From Setoptus koraiensis (taxonomy: Eukaryota; Arthropoda): 64,000 bases of DNA. Made by a program: the position numbers and the translations under genes. Below, piece by piece: positions 11,901 through 26,900 of the stretch (within the stretch, counting starts at the first letter, position 1; every line of letters begins with the position of its first letter). The stretch is taken from contig CM106585.1 in assembly GCA_048013815.1 (NCBI GenBank), positions 9,548,001-9,612,000 of the forward strand, in the 5' to 3' direction. A model generated the notes under the pieces. That model saw nothing but the letters and a program-made list of their open reading frames with translations. It did not search any database and had not been told where the DNA came from.

Positions 11901-14900
11901 GCAGCGGCCCGCCAGACCGACACGCATGCAATCGAGAACAGATTAATGGCGCACAACAAATATAGTAATGAGATCAGTAGATAATGGCCGGCTCGCCACA
12001 TCACGCCGGCCGACACTATTAACTCATCGCTCGTCTCTCGAACGCCCTCGGACCACTTGTCAGACAAGTGGACAAAAGCGGGAAAAACGCGCAACCAACT
12101 AACCAACAACACCAACTAACCAGCGTTTTTCTCTCTCTCTCTCTCTCCCTGTCTACCCCTCACGCCCGTGATTGTTTATTGCCGCCACCAGGTACGCACT
12201 TTATTTGTCAGCGGTCTGCCCATGGACGCAAAACCGCGCGAACTCTACCTACTGTTCAGAGCCTACAAGGTAAGCTACAACATCAACATCAGACGGGCTG
12301 TCACTAATTGTTTTGCTCCAGTTATCTAATTGCGCCTCTCATTGCGCCTCGCGTTTAGTTTCGTGGCCGCATTTCGGCCCCCTCAATCTTGTCTATTTAA
12401 TCATTTTGCCAGTTTCGTGTGTCCGTCTGGCCAATCGCGCCAGACAGACCGAGAAGGCAAATGAGAACGGTCGCTCGGTCGCTAACCGCAACGCCGACGA
12501 TTAACCCAACGACAGGCCCTCGCATGGTGAAATGCGAAATCGAGTCGGCTCGCCATCGAGTCGCGACATTTATGTTTGCAAATGTGTGTGTATTTTGTGA
12601 CCCGCTAGAGCCATTTATACTGAGACCAGTGCCAAATGTTCCGAGGCCCGAGCCAAACATACTGGGGCCAGAGAGAAGGAGTGCTTTTTTGCACAGCGTT
12701 CAGAGTGAATCGCTCGTTTGTTTGTATATTCCCTATATGTTGGCACGCTACACACTCTTATAGGGATGAGTGCGGTGGCTCGATCGAACAACAACCTGCA
12801 GCGAGCAAATTCAAAACACGAGCCACGCTGCAGGCTTGGTGTGCGGGGCCCACTTGGCTGAGCCGAGCTGGCCCGAGTCGAGCCTTGAGCCAAGCGCCAG
12901 GCACCGAGCAGCGAGTGGCTATTTACTGATGCATTAATGGGAGGGAGCCTCTCTTCGCCGACGCGTCCAACAATATATGCAGTGGCGCGCTTGCTGCTGC
13001 TGCGAACGGGCACCAAACCATTACAATTGGTCTGGCAGATCAATTATAATCTCGCTGTTGAGCTTATATCGCGCTAATATAGCTTGCTAGATATCAGAGG
13101 TAAATCATGTTAGTGTTTACTATCGGACAACAGCAACGGCAACAACAGCAGCACCGACAACAACAGCAACAACAACAGCGTCAACAACAGCGTCAACAAC
13201 AGCGACAACAACAACAACAATCGTCTTGCACTTCGATTATAATGCCATGATCGGGCACGATCTATGCTGGCTCGCTCGCAAAATGGGCCCGCCGTTCGCT
13301 AACACATGAACGACTTTGATTGCCAGCCGCGCTGAATGGGCCGGTCTGGCCCCAGATCGGGCCCGACTGGTGGTGGCGTCACTGAAGACGACGACCACTT
13401 TTGTGCATTGTCATTATAGAAGTGATTTCATTTGTATTCTGCTCTGTGCCACCGCTAAATACTACAACACTCGACTGACAGAACGGCGCCGCTAAAACGA
13501 CAACAAGAGATGTATTCCATTCTACTCGATGCCCGACTAGCCGGCCATCCGACTGTACGACTGTTCGAGTGTCCGACTGTTCGACAGTCCAAGTGCGCCG
13601 GCCCTATCTATTGAAATTTTTCTCTCGCCGCCATCCGCGGCGGCCATTGTCTTGTCGTTTTGTCGTTGGCTAGTTGTCCGCTGCCCGCGTCCGATACTTA
13701 CGCCGCTATCGATCACAAGCGCCCCACGAGCGCGCCCACACACACATCACATTCGTTTGCTATCTAAGCTTGTTCGATATCCTTTGCAAATCCGCTTATT
13801 TGGGCGCCCGCTATCTCGCCCACTTGGAGATATGACTGGACGGTTGGCATTAAGACGACAGGACAGCGAGCCCTAATAAATTCCAGCAAATACACATTAG
13901 ATCACGCCTAATTGAGCCCAATCTCTTTTATCATTGCAACGCTACCGGAGGCGCGTTCGCGGCCACCGGGCCTACAACCCGGTGCGACGCCACAGGCCAG
14001 TGCTGTGTGGATGTCTCGGGCCCCACTAGCAAGGCTAGCCAGAGAACAGGCTAGACAGCGGGGGCGACTACAGCGACAAATTAGAATAGTTATGAGCCGC
14101 GAGTCCAGGCATTCGGCGAATTTGTCTCCAGTTGCAAGCAGATAGCTCAATGCATTGCAGCATTGAGCATGCAGCCCAATGAGGGCACCGTTGCAGCCTC
14201 GGGGGCCCCCAACCATGGGCCGGCTTTTTGGCAACGAGCCAAACCAAAACGACAACTTGACTCCGTTTCCGAGCAGCCTATTATATTTGCTGGGCTTTGC
14301 CATTCGTGCCCAATCCAAATTCGATCCGGTCGACATGGTGCCCGTCAGCGGTGATGCCCTCGGACTCTGGCGGACAAGTGCACACCGGCGGCGCGCCTGA
14401 CCTTCGTGGTGGCGCAACGCAAAAATAAAATCAAACCATGACACTGGCGGGGCCCGGCGAACATCGAGCCACCTGGCGGACACGATAACTCGTTGGCAAG
14501 GGGGCCAAGCGTTTATATTATCGTTGTCGACAGTAATCATTTCGCTGCATTGTTCGCGGCCTGGCCTTCAGCAACTGGCTCGGCTTTCGTGCTGGCGAAC
14601 CATTAGCGTCGCATCACCAGCTTTTTCATTTGGCAGTCCATCAGTCAGTTTTCATTTGCGAGGCCAGCGCGGCTTCGAATCTGCGAATTGCAAGATTCGA
14701 AATTCGAATTGATTGAGAATTGCAAAATTCTAATCGATTGAGGACTGTCCAAAGTAGCTGCCCGATTTCGTCAACTGCCCCCACCGGGCCCCCTCAACAA
14801 GGTACCGTTATCCAGAGACTAGTGCTGTCATACTGCGGCTGTTGAGACTTTGATATTCTCACAGTGTGTGTGTGTGTGAGGCGCAAGACGACTTGTGCCG

Positions 14901-17900
14901 GCAGAAACGGACGGGCCCAGATTTCATTGTGTGCCGAAACTAATCATAGCCTCGGCGGTAATGGGGTCCACAGCTCGCCATTGCCAATAGCGGACTTAGC
15001 GGCGGGCGCCGATCGCAACAACAGATGGCTCGCACGTACTCGTGTGCTCAGTGCGCGCCAATTGGCTCGGCGCACCGGGAGCCCCAATTCCTGTCGGGTC
15101 GCCGGCGAGCGAGAGTTGCAACAGCGCAGTGATACTTGCTGTAGGATACAACGGGCGCGAGGGGATGATACCAATCAAGTCGTATTAGTCGGCGGCTTGC
15201 CAGGCGGGGCCGTGCGAACACACAGCTGACCATGTGTTAATGGGCGACCGGGCCACTGGGCAAATTGGGCGAATTGGGGCCTCCCATTGTCACTGTGCGC
15301 TACTATCGATCGTTTTGCCATACTTCAACATCTGTCCGATGCTTGTCGTGTCGACTCAGCATCAACTGAGCGACCTGCTCAGTTGATCCGGCATCCGTTA
15401 TTGTGGCGCCCGCTAGCCACGCGGGTGCGTTATAGTAAAGCGTCTAAGATTATGTAACTTGTGGCCCGGCGGTGTTTTCACCTGAGAGCGCGCCGTGGGG
15501 TTTTGCGAGCGCGCCCAGCCAGGACCCGCTAATTGAATACTCTGTCGCTGGTCGGTTATCATCGTGATTGCGCAACAATAACAGCGGCAGCGCGGCAAGT
15601 AATTTAGCATTTATCTCGATGTCGATGATTCGACAATCTCGTCCGGCCCACCTGGCCAGTATCACAGAATCAGCAGTATCACAGTTTTGCCTTTACGGAC
15701 AGACAGATAGCGAGCGATAGATTAAGAGACGACGACAGCAACAACAACAACAACAACAACAACAATTTTATTATAATGCCCACCCACTGCTGTCATGCGA
15801 GCCAGCGCTGGCTGCTAAAATCAAATAATGGGGCCCCTATTCACAGCGCCGGCTATCGCTGGCCCACTTTGTGCGAGCAACATTGTCGTGCCAGCGATAG
15901 TTGGAGCCTAATTAAGGCCAACATCGTGAGGGGCGCGCGCGGGTGCCCCCGCTGCGCTGTTTCTGGTGCCAGCGGCGAGGCAATGTTATTCTTGTCATAC
16001 AACGTGACTTCTCCTGGTTCCATATTCGCTTCCAAGAAGCCGCTACTGTGTGCGCCGCTGCCGTCTTATTACTACTATTATTATCTGTCGCTGTGTCTTG
16101 GTCGCTGCCGGCGAGGCCCGAGCGAGCGAGCGAGGGGCCCCGCTGCCCCCCGGGTAGTTTGTCAGTAATGTCGTCAATAAATAGTAGTTTGCAGTTGCGT
16201 CATAACCCTTTTGACCTTTATTATTTGGTGGCCTGAGATAAAAGTTTAGTATAAACACACTGGCGCCACAGCAGTGCTGACAATGGCGCAAAATAACACA
16301 CAGCGCTCGCCAAGCAACGTTATTGCGCAACGTAGCGGCGGCGGGGCCCTCGTAGCCCATCACAGACACACACACACACACACACACACACACTGGCTGT
16401 GACAGTCGCCCGCTCCTCGCCGAGAGATAATACATTATCTCTGGCATGTAGGCCCGCTCTGACGGGCTCTGACGCGAGCCGGAGCCTCAAGTGACTCTCA
16501 ACCGGGCGCGCTGTTTGTGTGCGCCTCGTCTGGATACAGCTCTCAGATACAGGTGAGGCGAACATTGTGCCAGACATTGTAAACAGGCGTAGAAGGGTTG
16601 CCGAGCTAAGCTGCACGAGCACGCACAGCGACCGACCCACGACAACGACGACAACAACAACAAAAGAAGCGAAGCCAACAATATCCATCTGGCAACGCGA
16701 GCGCGATCTTGCCAAGCGAGCGCGATCTTGCCAAGCGAGCGAGATGTTGCAACGCAGCGAGCGAGTTGCACCAAGGTGAGATGCTTCTCGTTACGTCATC
16801 CCCCTCCCCCCCGCCCGCTCCCTCATTCCGGCTGCAGCAGCCGAGCAGGCGTGTCCAGCCAAGTGCGACGAAGGCGCAATAATGTCACCCTAATGTCACC
16901 TGCGCTACTTATGCAACTACGCCAGGCGCTGTAGCTGCTCGATAACGATCACGGTGTCTGGTCGGGCGACCGAGAATAATATTAATTATATGCAAATCGT
17001 ATGTGTGCGCCATTGCCATGGCACGTCGTGTTCATCCAGCGACAGCATTCTTGTGTCAATATAAAAATTGCATTAAATACCGACTGCACTGATAAAACAA
17101 TTTGAATATTCAAACTATTATTCGGCTCACCTTTATTCGATTTACAAATCTATTTGCGCCCCGTGCGTCTAGCCGGCGCCCGGCTGCGGGATCACGCCGG
17201 CCAATTGTTACTTATTTCGTTTGTTTGTCATTTCGTTTTCGAATGCGCCCGCAACAACGAGACAACTCTCTCTCTCTCCAGTGTGGCGCGCGATTCGCGG
17301 GGCCCCAACGGAACCCGACGAAGCCCAATGAAGCACGATCGGGGCGCCGCTGGCGACGGCGACACGCGCACAAATCACCGAGCGCTGATCGTTGATCGCT
17401 AATCACTAATCACGGGCCGACGACCATCGATCACTGGCTGCCATAAATAAACATTTGGCCCATTGGCGCCCCCGGCCTGGCCAACTGGCAAACAATTGAC
17501 TCTGGGCCAGTCGCATAATCAAATTCTTGTGCTAGCGCACACGCCAACGGGCGCCCCCCATCCGCTTTTTTGCGCCCTCGCCAGCGCTCTATCTAATTAT
17601 AATCTGGCCCCATTGTCAGTGTGCACGCGCGCCCCCAACTTCAACTTGCGAGAGTGTCGTTCGCGGCGGCCAGCATTTTAAAGTAGCCAGCTTAATTATT
17701 TGCTTTGTTTGCTGGCGCCGTGTTCGTTCATTAGCCGGCGCTGAAATGGATCCTCGTCGGCCGACCGATCGCCGGCAAACGCTGCGCGCATTTGCCGCGC
17801 TGCCGTATGGAAATCGCATCGCGCACGACGACGCTGTCCGTCCAGGGGCCCCATTTGCGCAATCGGGCTCGCAGCGCCACTCACCTGCGCTGCTTTGTGT

Positions 17901-20900
17901 GTCGCTGATGAGCGCTGCCCGCCGCCAATGGCCGGCCCATTATCAGTGGCGCCAATCTGGTGGCCGGGCGGGCGTTGTTGGCGCGACCTTATCGCAACGC
18001 TATTTTTGTCGTCCGGCGCAAAAATAGCGCCAGCCCAAAAAGTAATAACATTTCAATTATAATAGCAGCGAGCCAGTCAGCCGGCCGGCCGGCCAGCCAG
18101 CCAGCGGGTGCGCGCCGATCGCCTGGGCACAATTTTGGCAATTTTCAGTTTTCTTGGGCGCGCGCCATCGGCCCTCGTTCTTGGGGGACCCAGTGGCGCG
18201 AATTTGTGGCAAATCTGCGAATGGGCCGCCAGGCTTGGGGTGGGTTTATTGCTCGGTTGCGGCAGCCGGCCGCAAAAGCAGACAATTGCTGGCTTGTTAT
18301 TACTGGTGCCGGCGGCGAGCATTCAGGCCGCTAGGTCTACAGGCGGTCGCCTAAATGCTCGCGTCGGTGTATATGCAACGCGGGCTGCCGAGCCACACAA
18401 TCAATTTATCATTTGATGCGCCCATCTTTTTCCAGACATTTCTATTTGTGCTTTTCTGCCACTTTTCTATTAACATCACAATCACACAAACATAACTTTT
18501 CGCTAAGGACCTAGGGTCGTTGGCGCACTCACTCAAGTCGACGCAAGTTGCGTCATATCGCAGCCTGTGTGATATAACAACTTTTGTGTGTGTATATGTG
18601 TATCTAATGGGTGCGCGGCCGGCCGGCCAGCCAGTTAGCTTGCGCCATTGGATACGCCACTGGCATTGTGTTGTGTGCGGGCCCCGGCGGCCTGACATTG
18701 TGGCGCGCGTTACGTAACGCGTATAACGGGCCCCACACGCCAGCGTTGGCCAACATGCGAGCGTCGCCAGGCTTGCGGCCATGATTATTCTTTGCGTGTC
18801 TATTTATTGTTCGCTGGCGCTGGCTGTGGCAGCAGCGGCAGCAATTTCTGGCAGCAATTTCTGGCAGCAAGGGTTGCGAGGCGCGCGGTCTAACGGTCCG
18901 GCGGGCCGGCTGGCTCGCTGGCACTCCATCCGAGCATGAAAATTCCTATCAAGCTGGCAGCGCCGTCTAGGTAGGTGTGCCCCGTCGGATAATTCCGCTG
19001 TGCGTTGGTGTTTTTGGGCACCGTCTAACAGACAGACAGACAGATTCTTGCATCTTTCAATTTGTGTGCACAACAGCAACAACTGCGGCAACAACAACGG
19101 CAACAACAACAACAAGAGCAACAGCAAGAGCAACAACAACAACAACGGCACCGGCCAGGCGGATATCGCACAGATTGCAAATGGCACACATACACACGGT
19201 GCGATATTTATTCATACTCGGCGCCCTATTATGGGCATTGTGTTTCGCATGTATGCAAACCAGCGCACCCATGAATATCCCGCCAATATCTGCCCAATGT
19301 CCGCCCAACGTGTGCCCGATGCCTGGCCAATATCTGGCCAGCATCTCGCCGCAGCAAGCGTGCATTGCTGCGCCAGAGCCGCATCATGTTCGACAAATAT
19401 CCAGTCCGGCCTCAAAAAGAGCAGCGCCCCAAAGCGGGGCCCCATTGTGCTGCAACGATTGTAGTGGCGCGGCTTGCTTGTCGGCAGCACTGCAAGACGT
19501 GACTATAGGGCCAACTGTTTGCTGGCCGGGGCCGTTTTCAAATGAAAAACACTGCCATAATAATAGATGAAAAAGTTGCCAAGATAAATCTGATCTTTCA
19601 CAGTATCATTGGCACACACACACACGCACAGTTGTTGTTATAATATATATAATAGTTGCTGCGCCGGGCACAACAACAATGCATTTCGAATCATCGCCGC
19701 CATTTGTTGGCGCTCCATCTAATAGCACCCCCCGGGCCGATAAGGCTTCACCGGGCGCCCGCCAACCGGCCTATCAATTACTGGGGCGTGTCCGCGTGTC
19801 CGCGCCTCTTCCGCAAGGGGCCGCTCGCTGGCCCACCAACCAACAAAGATCGAGTCCAATCAAAAAAAAAACTAGATCGCTGGTGCAATATTGCAGCCAC
19901 TTGGCCAGCCCAGTTTGGTTAGTTGCCAGTTTTTAGCTGCGACACCCAGCAAGATCTAATTGGCCGCCAGGTGTATGTATGGTGAGCCAATACATTATCA
20001 TTAATGGCGGCCATTTTAATTTCTCGTCGCTTGTGTCTGCCGGACAGCGGTCGTGGCGAGCTTTGCAATCTTGGACAGGGGCCCCTGTCGGCCCCACTGG
20101 CCATGCTTGGCGCACATTGTTGGCCGTGGTGCGGCGTTTATTGCGCTCGTGCGTGTGTGTGTTGCGTATCCTGCGACGACAATTCTTCGATTGACAGATG
20201 AGATAAAGTTGGCAAATTATCGGGCATTTGGCAGCGCGAAAAATGGCCAGCGAGCGCCACCAATATTATCACCAGCCAATATCTTTGTGCGTCGGGCATC
20301 GCATCGCGGGCATTGTCGACAGAGCGAGAGCGGGTCACATCGGCCCGATATTGTCGGCTCGATATTGTCCGCTGGATATTGTCCGCTGGATATTGTCGGT
20401 TGTTGGCGTTTCGGGCAAACAGCATCGCCCGTTAGGTGAGCGCCGGCCTCGGCTACACGGGCTACACGGGCGACGCGGGCGACACGGGCCACATCGGGCA
20501 GCCCGAGATGATTGTTATTGTCTCATTCTTGTCGTCGCAAATTTCGATTGTCGCCAGCGGAGGAGCCGAGCCGACAGTTGCGAGTCGCCGGCGCCCCCAC
20601 TCATATCGACTGACATAACTGGCATGTTGCGACACGCCAGCCAGATTAACGGAGCGAGCGAATGTTGAAAAGAAAAAGCGAAGCCCGCGCTCGGTATTGC
20701 GCATTACGTTGCGTACGACCAAGTTGTTGGCCTGTTCGCCGACGAGTCGGCGAGCCAAGGAGGCGAGCGGGCGAACGGACAAAGAAGCGAACGGGCAAAG
20801 AAGCGAACGGGCAAAGAGGCGAACGGGCAAAGAGGCGAACGGGCAAAGAGGCGAACGGGCAAAGAAGCGAACGGGCAAAGAGGCGAAGAAGCGCCGAAAA

Positions 20901-23900
20901 AAGCGCGCACCTCCGCCGGTGTCCATAACAAAGAGCCGTTATTTCCGTTATTTCTCCTTCATCTCGCCTCATGGGTGCACTGGCGCTGGTTGTCGTTGTT
21001 GTTGTTGTCGGTGCTGTCAGTGTTGCCCCCTCGCGCTCGCTGCTTACAGAGCTCGCCCTGGCAGCTCTGTAAACAAGCAGCGTAACACAACAATAACGCG
21101 CTGATAATATCTAGATGATTCACAGGCATCTAGATAACGGCAGCCTGTTCTTCGGCTTGCGCGGCTCGCATCGGCCCACTGGCGAGCTGGCGAGCCGACC
21201 GAGCGCGGGGCCCCCGAACGCGCTCGCTGTCTGAGTGCTCGTCTGCTCGTCGGCGGGCAACACGCCGAAAGTCACACCCAGCCAGCGGCTAGCGGGCCCG
21301 ACTCGTGACCGGCCAGCGGCCGGCTAAGCCAGCTAACGGCCAAAGCAACAACGACAACCACGACAACGACAACGACAGCCACTACAACCGCGACACAGGT
21401 TCGCAGTTGAGCCATTTTTAGTGCTGTTGTCATCTCGCCAGACTATCCAACTATAACTCAAATTTTAGCTCGCGCCGCTTGACCTCAAATCGCTGGTAAA
21501 TAACTGGGCACGCGCCGGACAACAGTGGACAGGCTGGCAAAAATGGCCTGCACACTGTGCTTATCTGGCCGCCGCCGCCGCTCTGTTTACCTTGCTCTTG
21601 TCCGGCTTCGGCCGCTGCCACGTTGTCGCTGGGTTGCGTCATAATGGCAGCGGCCGGCATTAGCGTTAAAAGTGCACAAGTAATGTCGCGTCGTACAAGG
21701 TGTTGTTTGCTGCGCGCGATACATAACAACGGTCCAGCGTTTATCTGCCCGCCAGACTTATATTGTCTTCTCTGTGTGTTGTGTCACTAATCCCATTTTA
21801 CTCTATTATTGAGCGGCCCGTTTCGTGCCACTGGCCGGCCCGTGCGCCCACCAGTGGCCGCTTTGTTGCGTAAGCCCGGCCATTTGGCCCGACGGGCCGC
21901 TCGTTGGCCATTTGGCGCCCGTTCAGCAAGGCGCGGCTCACTAATGAAAGCACTTTGCCAGCCCCCACCAACAGCTACCTGGTGCCCGTTTGTGGCGCTG
22001 CGATCGCAGTTGTGTGTCAATTGTCTGTTTGTCCATTTAATCTACTTTGCGCTAGCGCGCCGACTGAATCACTACTACTTCCGCTTGAATGGTGCCCTTG
22101 TGCGGCTCGGCCGGCGCAAGTAATTTATTGTGGGCTCTCCCTCTCGCTATGATTTGCGTTTGTTTGTGCGGCGCCCCATTATCCAGCCACGAGCTGGCCA
22201 CCAACAAACTGGTGGCCAGCGATGGGGCCCCAATCACGCGATTGCGACCGCTCGCTGACAAGCGCCAATATCCAGCGATCCGGCGCATATCGCCAATGCT
22301 AGCCGGCGCATATCGTCAGCGAAATGACGCCGTCTCGCGCCGGATCGTCGCTGCTTGTTCATGCTGTTTGCTGCATGATGAGGCATGTTGAGGCATGTTG
22401 AGGCTGGCCAAATCTCGCTCAAGATTTGTCCATGTTTATGGGGCCGCGCTCATGAACACGCCGGACACACAAACACAGAGGGAAAACATTATTTTCGCCG
22501 GGGCCACTTTATTAATATTATTCGAGCGAACGGGCGAGGAATTATTAATAATAACTGGCCGGGATGCTGGCGCGGGACGCGCTCGCCGTGAAATATCCGC
22601 GCCATGGAATATCCGCGCCATGGAATATCCGCGCCATGGAATATCCGCGCTGTGGAATATCCGCGCCCTGATTGGGCGGACGGCGCGGCGCTGCGTCTAC
22701 ATTAGATTAGCATCTAATTTAAATGATTGCGTGCCTCAAATTGCGTGCCACCTCCGCTCAAGTGCGACTTGCCGCTCGCCGGGCACCAGTTTCAATCCGA
22801 TGGCGTGCAATTAATGTCGCTGGCCGGCGCAAACTTGTCGTGGCGCTACATACAGTTGTACATGCGGCGTTGTACATGTATGCGGTCCGGTCCGGTCCGG
22901 CCCGGCCCGCTCTTAATTTCTGGCCGGCCAGACGGCGTGCGGCAAAAATTAACGAGGCTCTCGACGGGCTCGTTGGCCCGTTAATTTCGTTTCGCGGGCG
23001 AGCGGCTCGCCTAACGAGCCTGCCACTGGCATGCCGCACAGTGCATCATTGTGCTGATTGCAGCCGGGCCAATTGTTGTAGTTGTTGCGGCCGCGATATC
23101 TGTGCCGCCGCCGGCCGGCCGCAATGGCCATCACGAAATTGGCCAAGTGGTCTCGCCAAGTGGGGCCCCCATTGAATGTGTCGCCCGCGAGTTTGCAATT
23201 TGCCAGATTAGAATCGGCCCACAGCGAGCGTCTTGCCCAATTTAACGCCAAACTTTGCGTGGCCCGCCGACGAGCTGTCAGCCGACCAACTGGCGGCCCG
23301 ACGGCCGACGTCTCGACGGCCCGACGGCCCGACGACTCGACGGCCCGACTGCTCGACGGCCATACGACAAGACTAGCGGCCCAGTGACGCAATTGTGCGC
23401 ACAACCATGGCACCTGGTGCCTGCAAAATGCAATTTTCGTGTTTGGGCCCGGCGCGAGCGCGTCTGGCTCGACGCAAATTTGTGCGTCAGTCAGTTTTGT
23501 CAGCGAACGCTCGAGCGACGTCGCTGGGGCCCCATCGACGTCGCGCGCCTCGGATCATCGGGCCGTCGAGAGTCGGGCCATCGAGAGTCGAGCCGTCGAG
23601 AGTCGGGCCGGCACGCCAATTGCGGTCGGCCGGCGGCCGACCAACAGGGACACACAGGGCAACGCGAGTTGGTGTCGGGCCGGCGCAGAAAGCAATCGGG
23701 TGCGTTCGCCGACAAAACTGTGCGACAAAGCTGTGCGGCCCGCGCCACTTGTCCCGTGCTGGCGTGTCAGTTGGCCCCCGCACACAAGTGACTAAACTTA
23801 CAAGCTCTCCGGGGTGCGTTGCAATATATTATCGCGCGCCGCGCGCCAAGCGGCACGGAGCGCGCGCTCGTGCGACAGGTACGTGTTAGGCGCGCCGCGC

Positions 23901-26900
23901 GACAAGCGAGTTGCAAGATTGTTTCTGTCGTCGTGTCGGCGTTGTTGTGGCAAGTGCAAGCCACTCTCCATGCATAATCACTTGCGCGTGCATATCATTT
24001 TTATTTCGGCCATTATTAAGGTTGCTCGGACACCTCTCGTGCAGGCGGCGGCTATTATTAAATGGAATGTATATGGTAATGTGGCTGGCGCGCTGTTTGC
24101 GCCACGAGCAGCACGGGCAGCGCGAGCAACGCGACAGCACGCGCAAACTGGCCGCCGCCACGCGCACTCAGCTGTTACGTCGGGTGCCGCTGGGCGTTGC
24201 ACGCGCTAGCTTGGCGCGCGCAGCGCGTGCTGTTGAGACCCTGGCCTGCCCAACGTACTTTACAGTGCACGGTTACATTCGTGCGGCGCTACAATGTGAC
24301 CGTTGCGCTGGCTGTCGGCCGCTGGTCGCGGGTGTCGGCCGTCTGGTCGCGGGTGTCGGCCGTCTGGTCGCGGGTGTCGGGCGCCCGAGCGCGGGCCCGA
24401 ATGGCGCGCCCGTTGTTACGCGGCAACCCGTCCGGCTTGGCGCACAATGCGCGCTGTGAGAGTAATAGCACACAGCCGCTGTGATCGTGATTCGTCTGGC
24501 TGGCATTATGCAGATTGGGGCCCGTCGCTGTGCGGTGCGCCAGCGACACCTGACAGGCAAGAGTGGTGCGGCTTGCGCCAGCCACGAAACTCAGGCCGCC
24601 CTGGCGAGCCGGCCGCGCCTCGCCTGTCGCGATACTTGTCTAGCCGTACACTTGTCAAGTCGGCGGCAGGTGAGCAAATTGCGCTAGCTGCCGCTGTGGG
24701 CCGTTGTCGGAAATTGAAAAATTCCAGCCACCCAAGCGGCACCTTGTCGACGAACAAATGCGCATTCTTGGCCGCTCGCCCCGCTCGCCCATCACCGGCG
24801 CCATCGGCGCCACCGGAGCCGGGCTCTCGGTGGGCTCGGGCGGGCTCGGGCGCCCCAGTGGCCACACCGGCGCGTGCATCTACGCAATCTAGTTGTTGGC
24901 ATACAATTTGCTAGCGCACAATTGGTCGCTATGCGTCGATTCGCCGCCGATTGTTGTGCCGGCGCACAATTTTTGTTGTTGGCACACTCGGCCCGCCTGT
25001 AATAAGTCATAATTGAGCGTTGACACGACCGGGCCCCCGTCCTACTACATTGGCACTTTTATAATTGCGTTGCGCCTGATGATATATTGCCGAGCGCCGT
25101 TAATTACTTTGCCATTCCACCTCGATCCACTCCACTTACAGCCGCCCGCTTGGGCCGGCCTCGCGGGCCAACTCGGCTGCCGGGCCGCTCGGCTGCCGGG
25201 CCGCTCGGCTGCTTGTGCCGCTCGCTGCTGGGGGCGGCCTCCTCTCATGCCGTCATTATCTCTCGTTCCAGCGGCCACAAGCCACGCAGCAGCGTCTTCG
25301 GGCCGGCGAGACGGGGCCAGGCGACGCTCACTTGCCGACGCCCGATGATAACGCGCGCGAGCGGCAATTTTTGCGCTGCCACGCTCAGCGAGTTATAGGC
25401 GGCCCCACTCACTTATGTATGTACCCCCTTTACATGTACCCCGCGCGCGATTGGGGCCCCTTTCTGCCCCCGTTTTAATCGGGCCGCTGCTCGTTTGTGT
25501 TCCGTTGCGCTGCAACGCACAATTTTCTCTCATTTCTGGCCGGGCCGAGCGCGCTGGCTCGGCACGCATATCCAGCCCATCGGGCCCCATTGAGCCTATT
25601 GGGCATATCGGCATATCGAGTAATCGAACGCCATTTTAGGTGCATTATTTATGACATCGTTCCATGCCTGGCCCGATCTAATTCATGTCGCGCTCGACAT
25701 GTCGCTGGCCCGCGCGCCCGTGTCGCTCTCCTGTTACCGATCCGCCGGTACCGGCCCGCGCCCGCCGCCCAGCCCGAGATATCCACACACACAGATAGCC
25801 GCACACGTTGAGGCCCACAGCTGACACGCAGGCCCCAACGTGTGCGTATATCGGGTTATATTGGGTTTGCGCAAAAAACGCGCCACAATCTGTGCCGCGT
25901 ATGTGCGCATCGGGCCCATACACGTCGCGCTCAGCCATCAATGTGTCTCGTCCGGTGGGGGCTCCTCTTGGCCGGCCGGCCGCCGCGCTCTGTTCGCGCT
26001 GGCCCCGTTCGGCTCGCAGCCTGTGCGCGTCACACAGGTAGCAGCGGTGGGTGGCTGCTCCAATTATTGCGCCCACGACGCATTAAAACTGGCAGGTATC
26101 GCACCGACTGGCTTGATTTACCGTGCTGCTTAATTGTTTGCCTCTCAGTGGGTCCCAAGTCGTTCGCCGCCCGAATCGGAGAACCGCGTGGGCGGCTCTC
26201 TGATTGGGGCCCGTGCGTCTCCCGTGGCGATGTGCAGCTTGAGCAGAGTTTAACACGTAACATGTGGCGCCGGACACATGCTGGCTTGTGGCGAGCGCCA
26301 TCGGCAATCACTTAAATTGTAAAGTGCGTGCCCATCGCAACGGATTCCGGTGCCCACTCGGGCAATCGGGCACTCGGGCATGAGCGCGAGGGGGCTTGCT
26401 ACTCGGGCGCCAGTTGCCGAGCTGGTCCGAGCCAAAAACAACGAGCGCAACTGCTCGCTTGTACGCTCAGTGTAGGTGTGCGTGTGTGTGTCGTTGTCGC
26501 TAAGTGCCTAATGATGTATGTTGGGGACCCGCGCCAGCCAGCCAGCCAGTTGTGCGGCTCGAGCGAGCAACGGTTCGGCTGTAACCGTTAGAAGGGGGGC
26601 CGACGATGACGCAACCGTTGCCAGTGACAACGAATAGTGTCAGTGTGACCGCTGCCGCCGCCGCCAGCCGACGACGACAGCTCCCCAGAGTGGCAAAAAT
26701 TGAACGCGAGCTTGTTGACTGGCCAAGATGGGCCCGTGAACGTGCCAGCGACAACGACACCGACAACAGCGACATCGACACCGACAACAACGGCAACAAC
26801 GGCAACACCGACACCGACAACAACGGCGGCCCAACAAGACATTTGGGCCCATTGTTCTCGGGCGCAACAACAACAAACAAAAAGCGGCTACAATTGTGTG

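Noticed and set aside
15225-15357. 132-base AG-free interval as sign of a hidden cpo exon
   Set aside because: The sequence after the next AG is a CAACTGAG/CTCAGTTG palindrome without conserved coding content.
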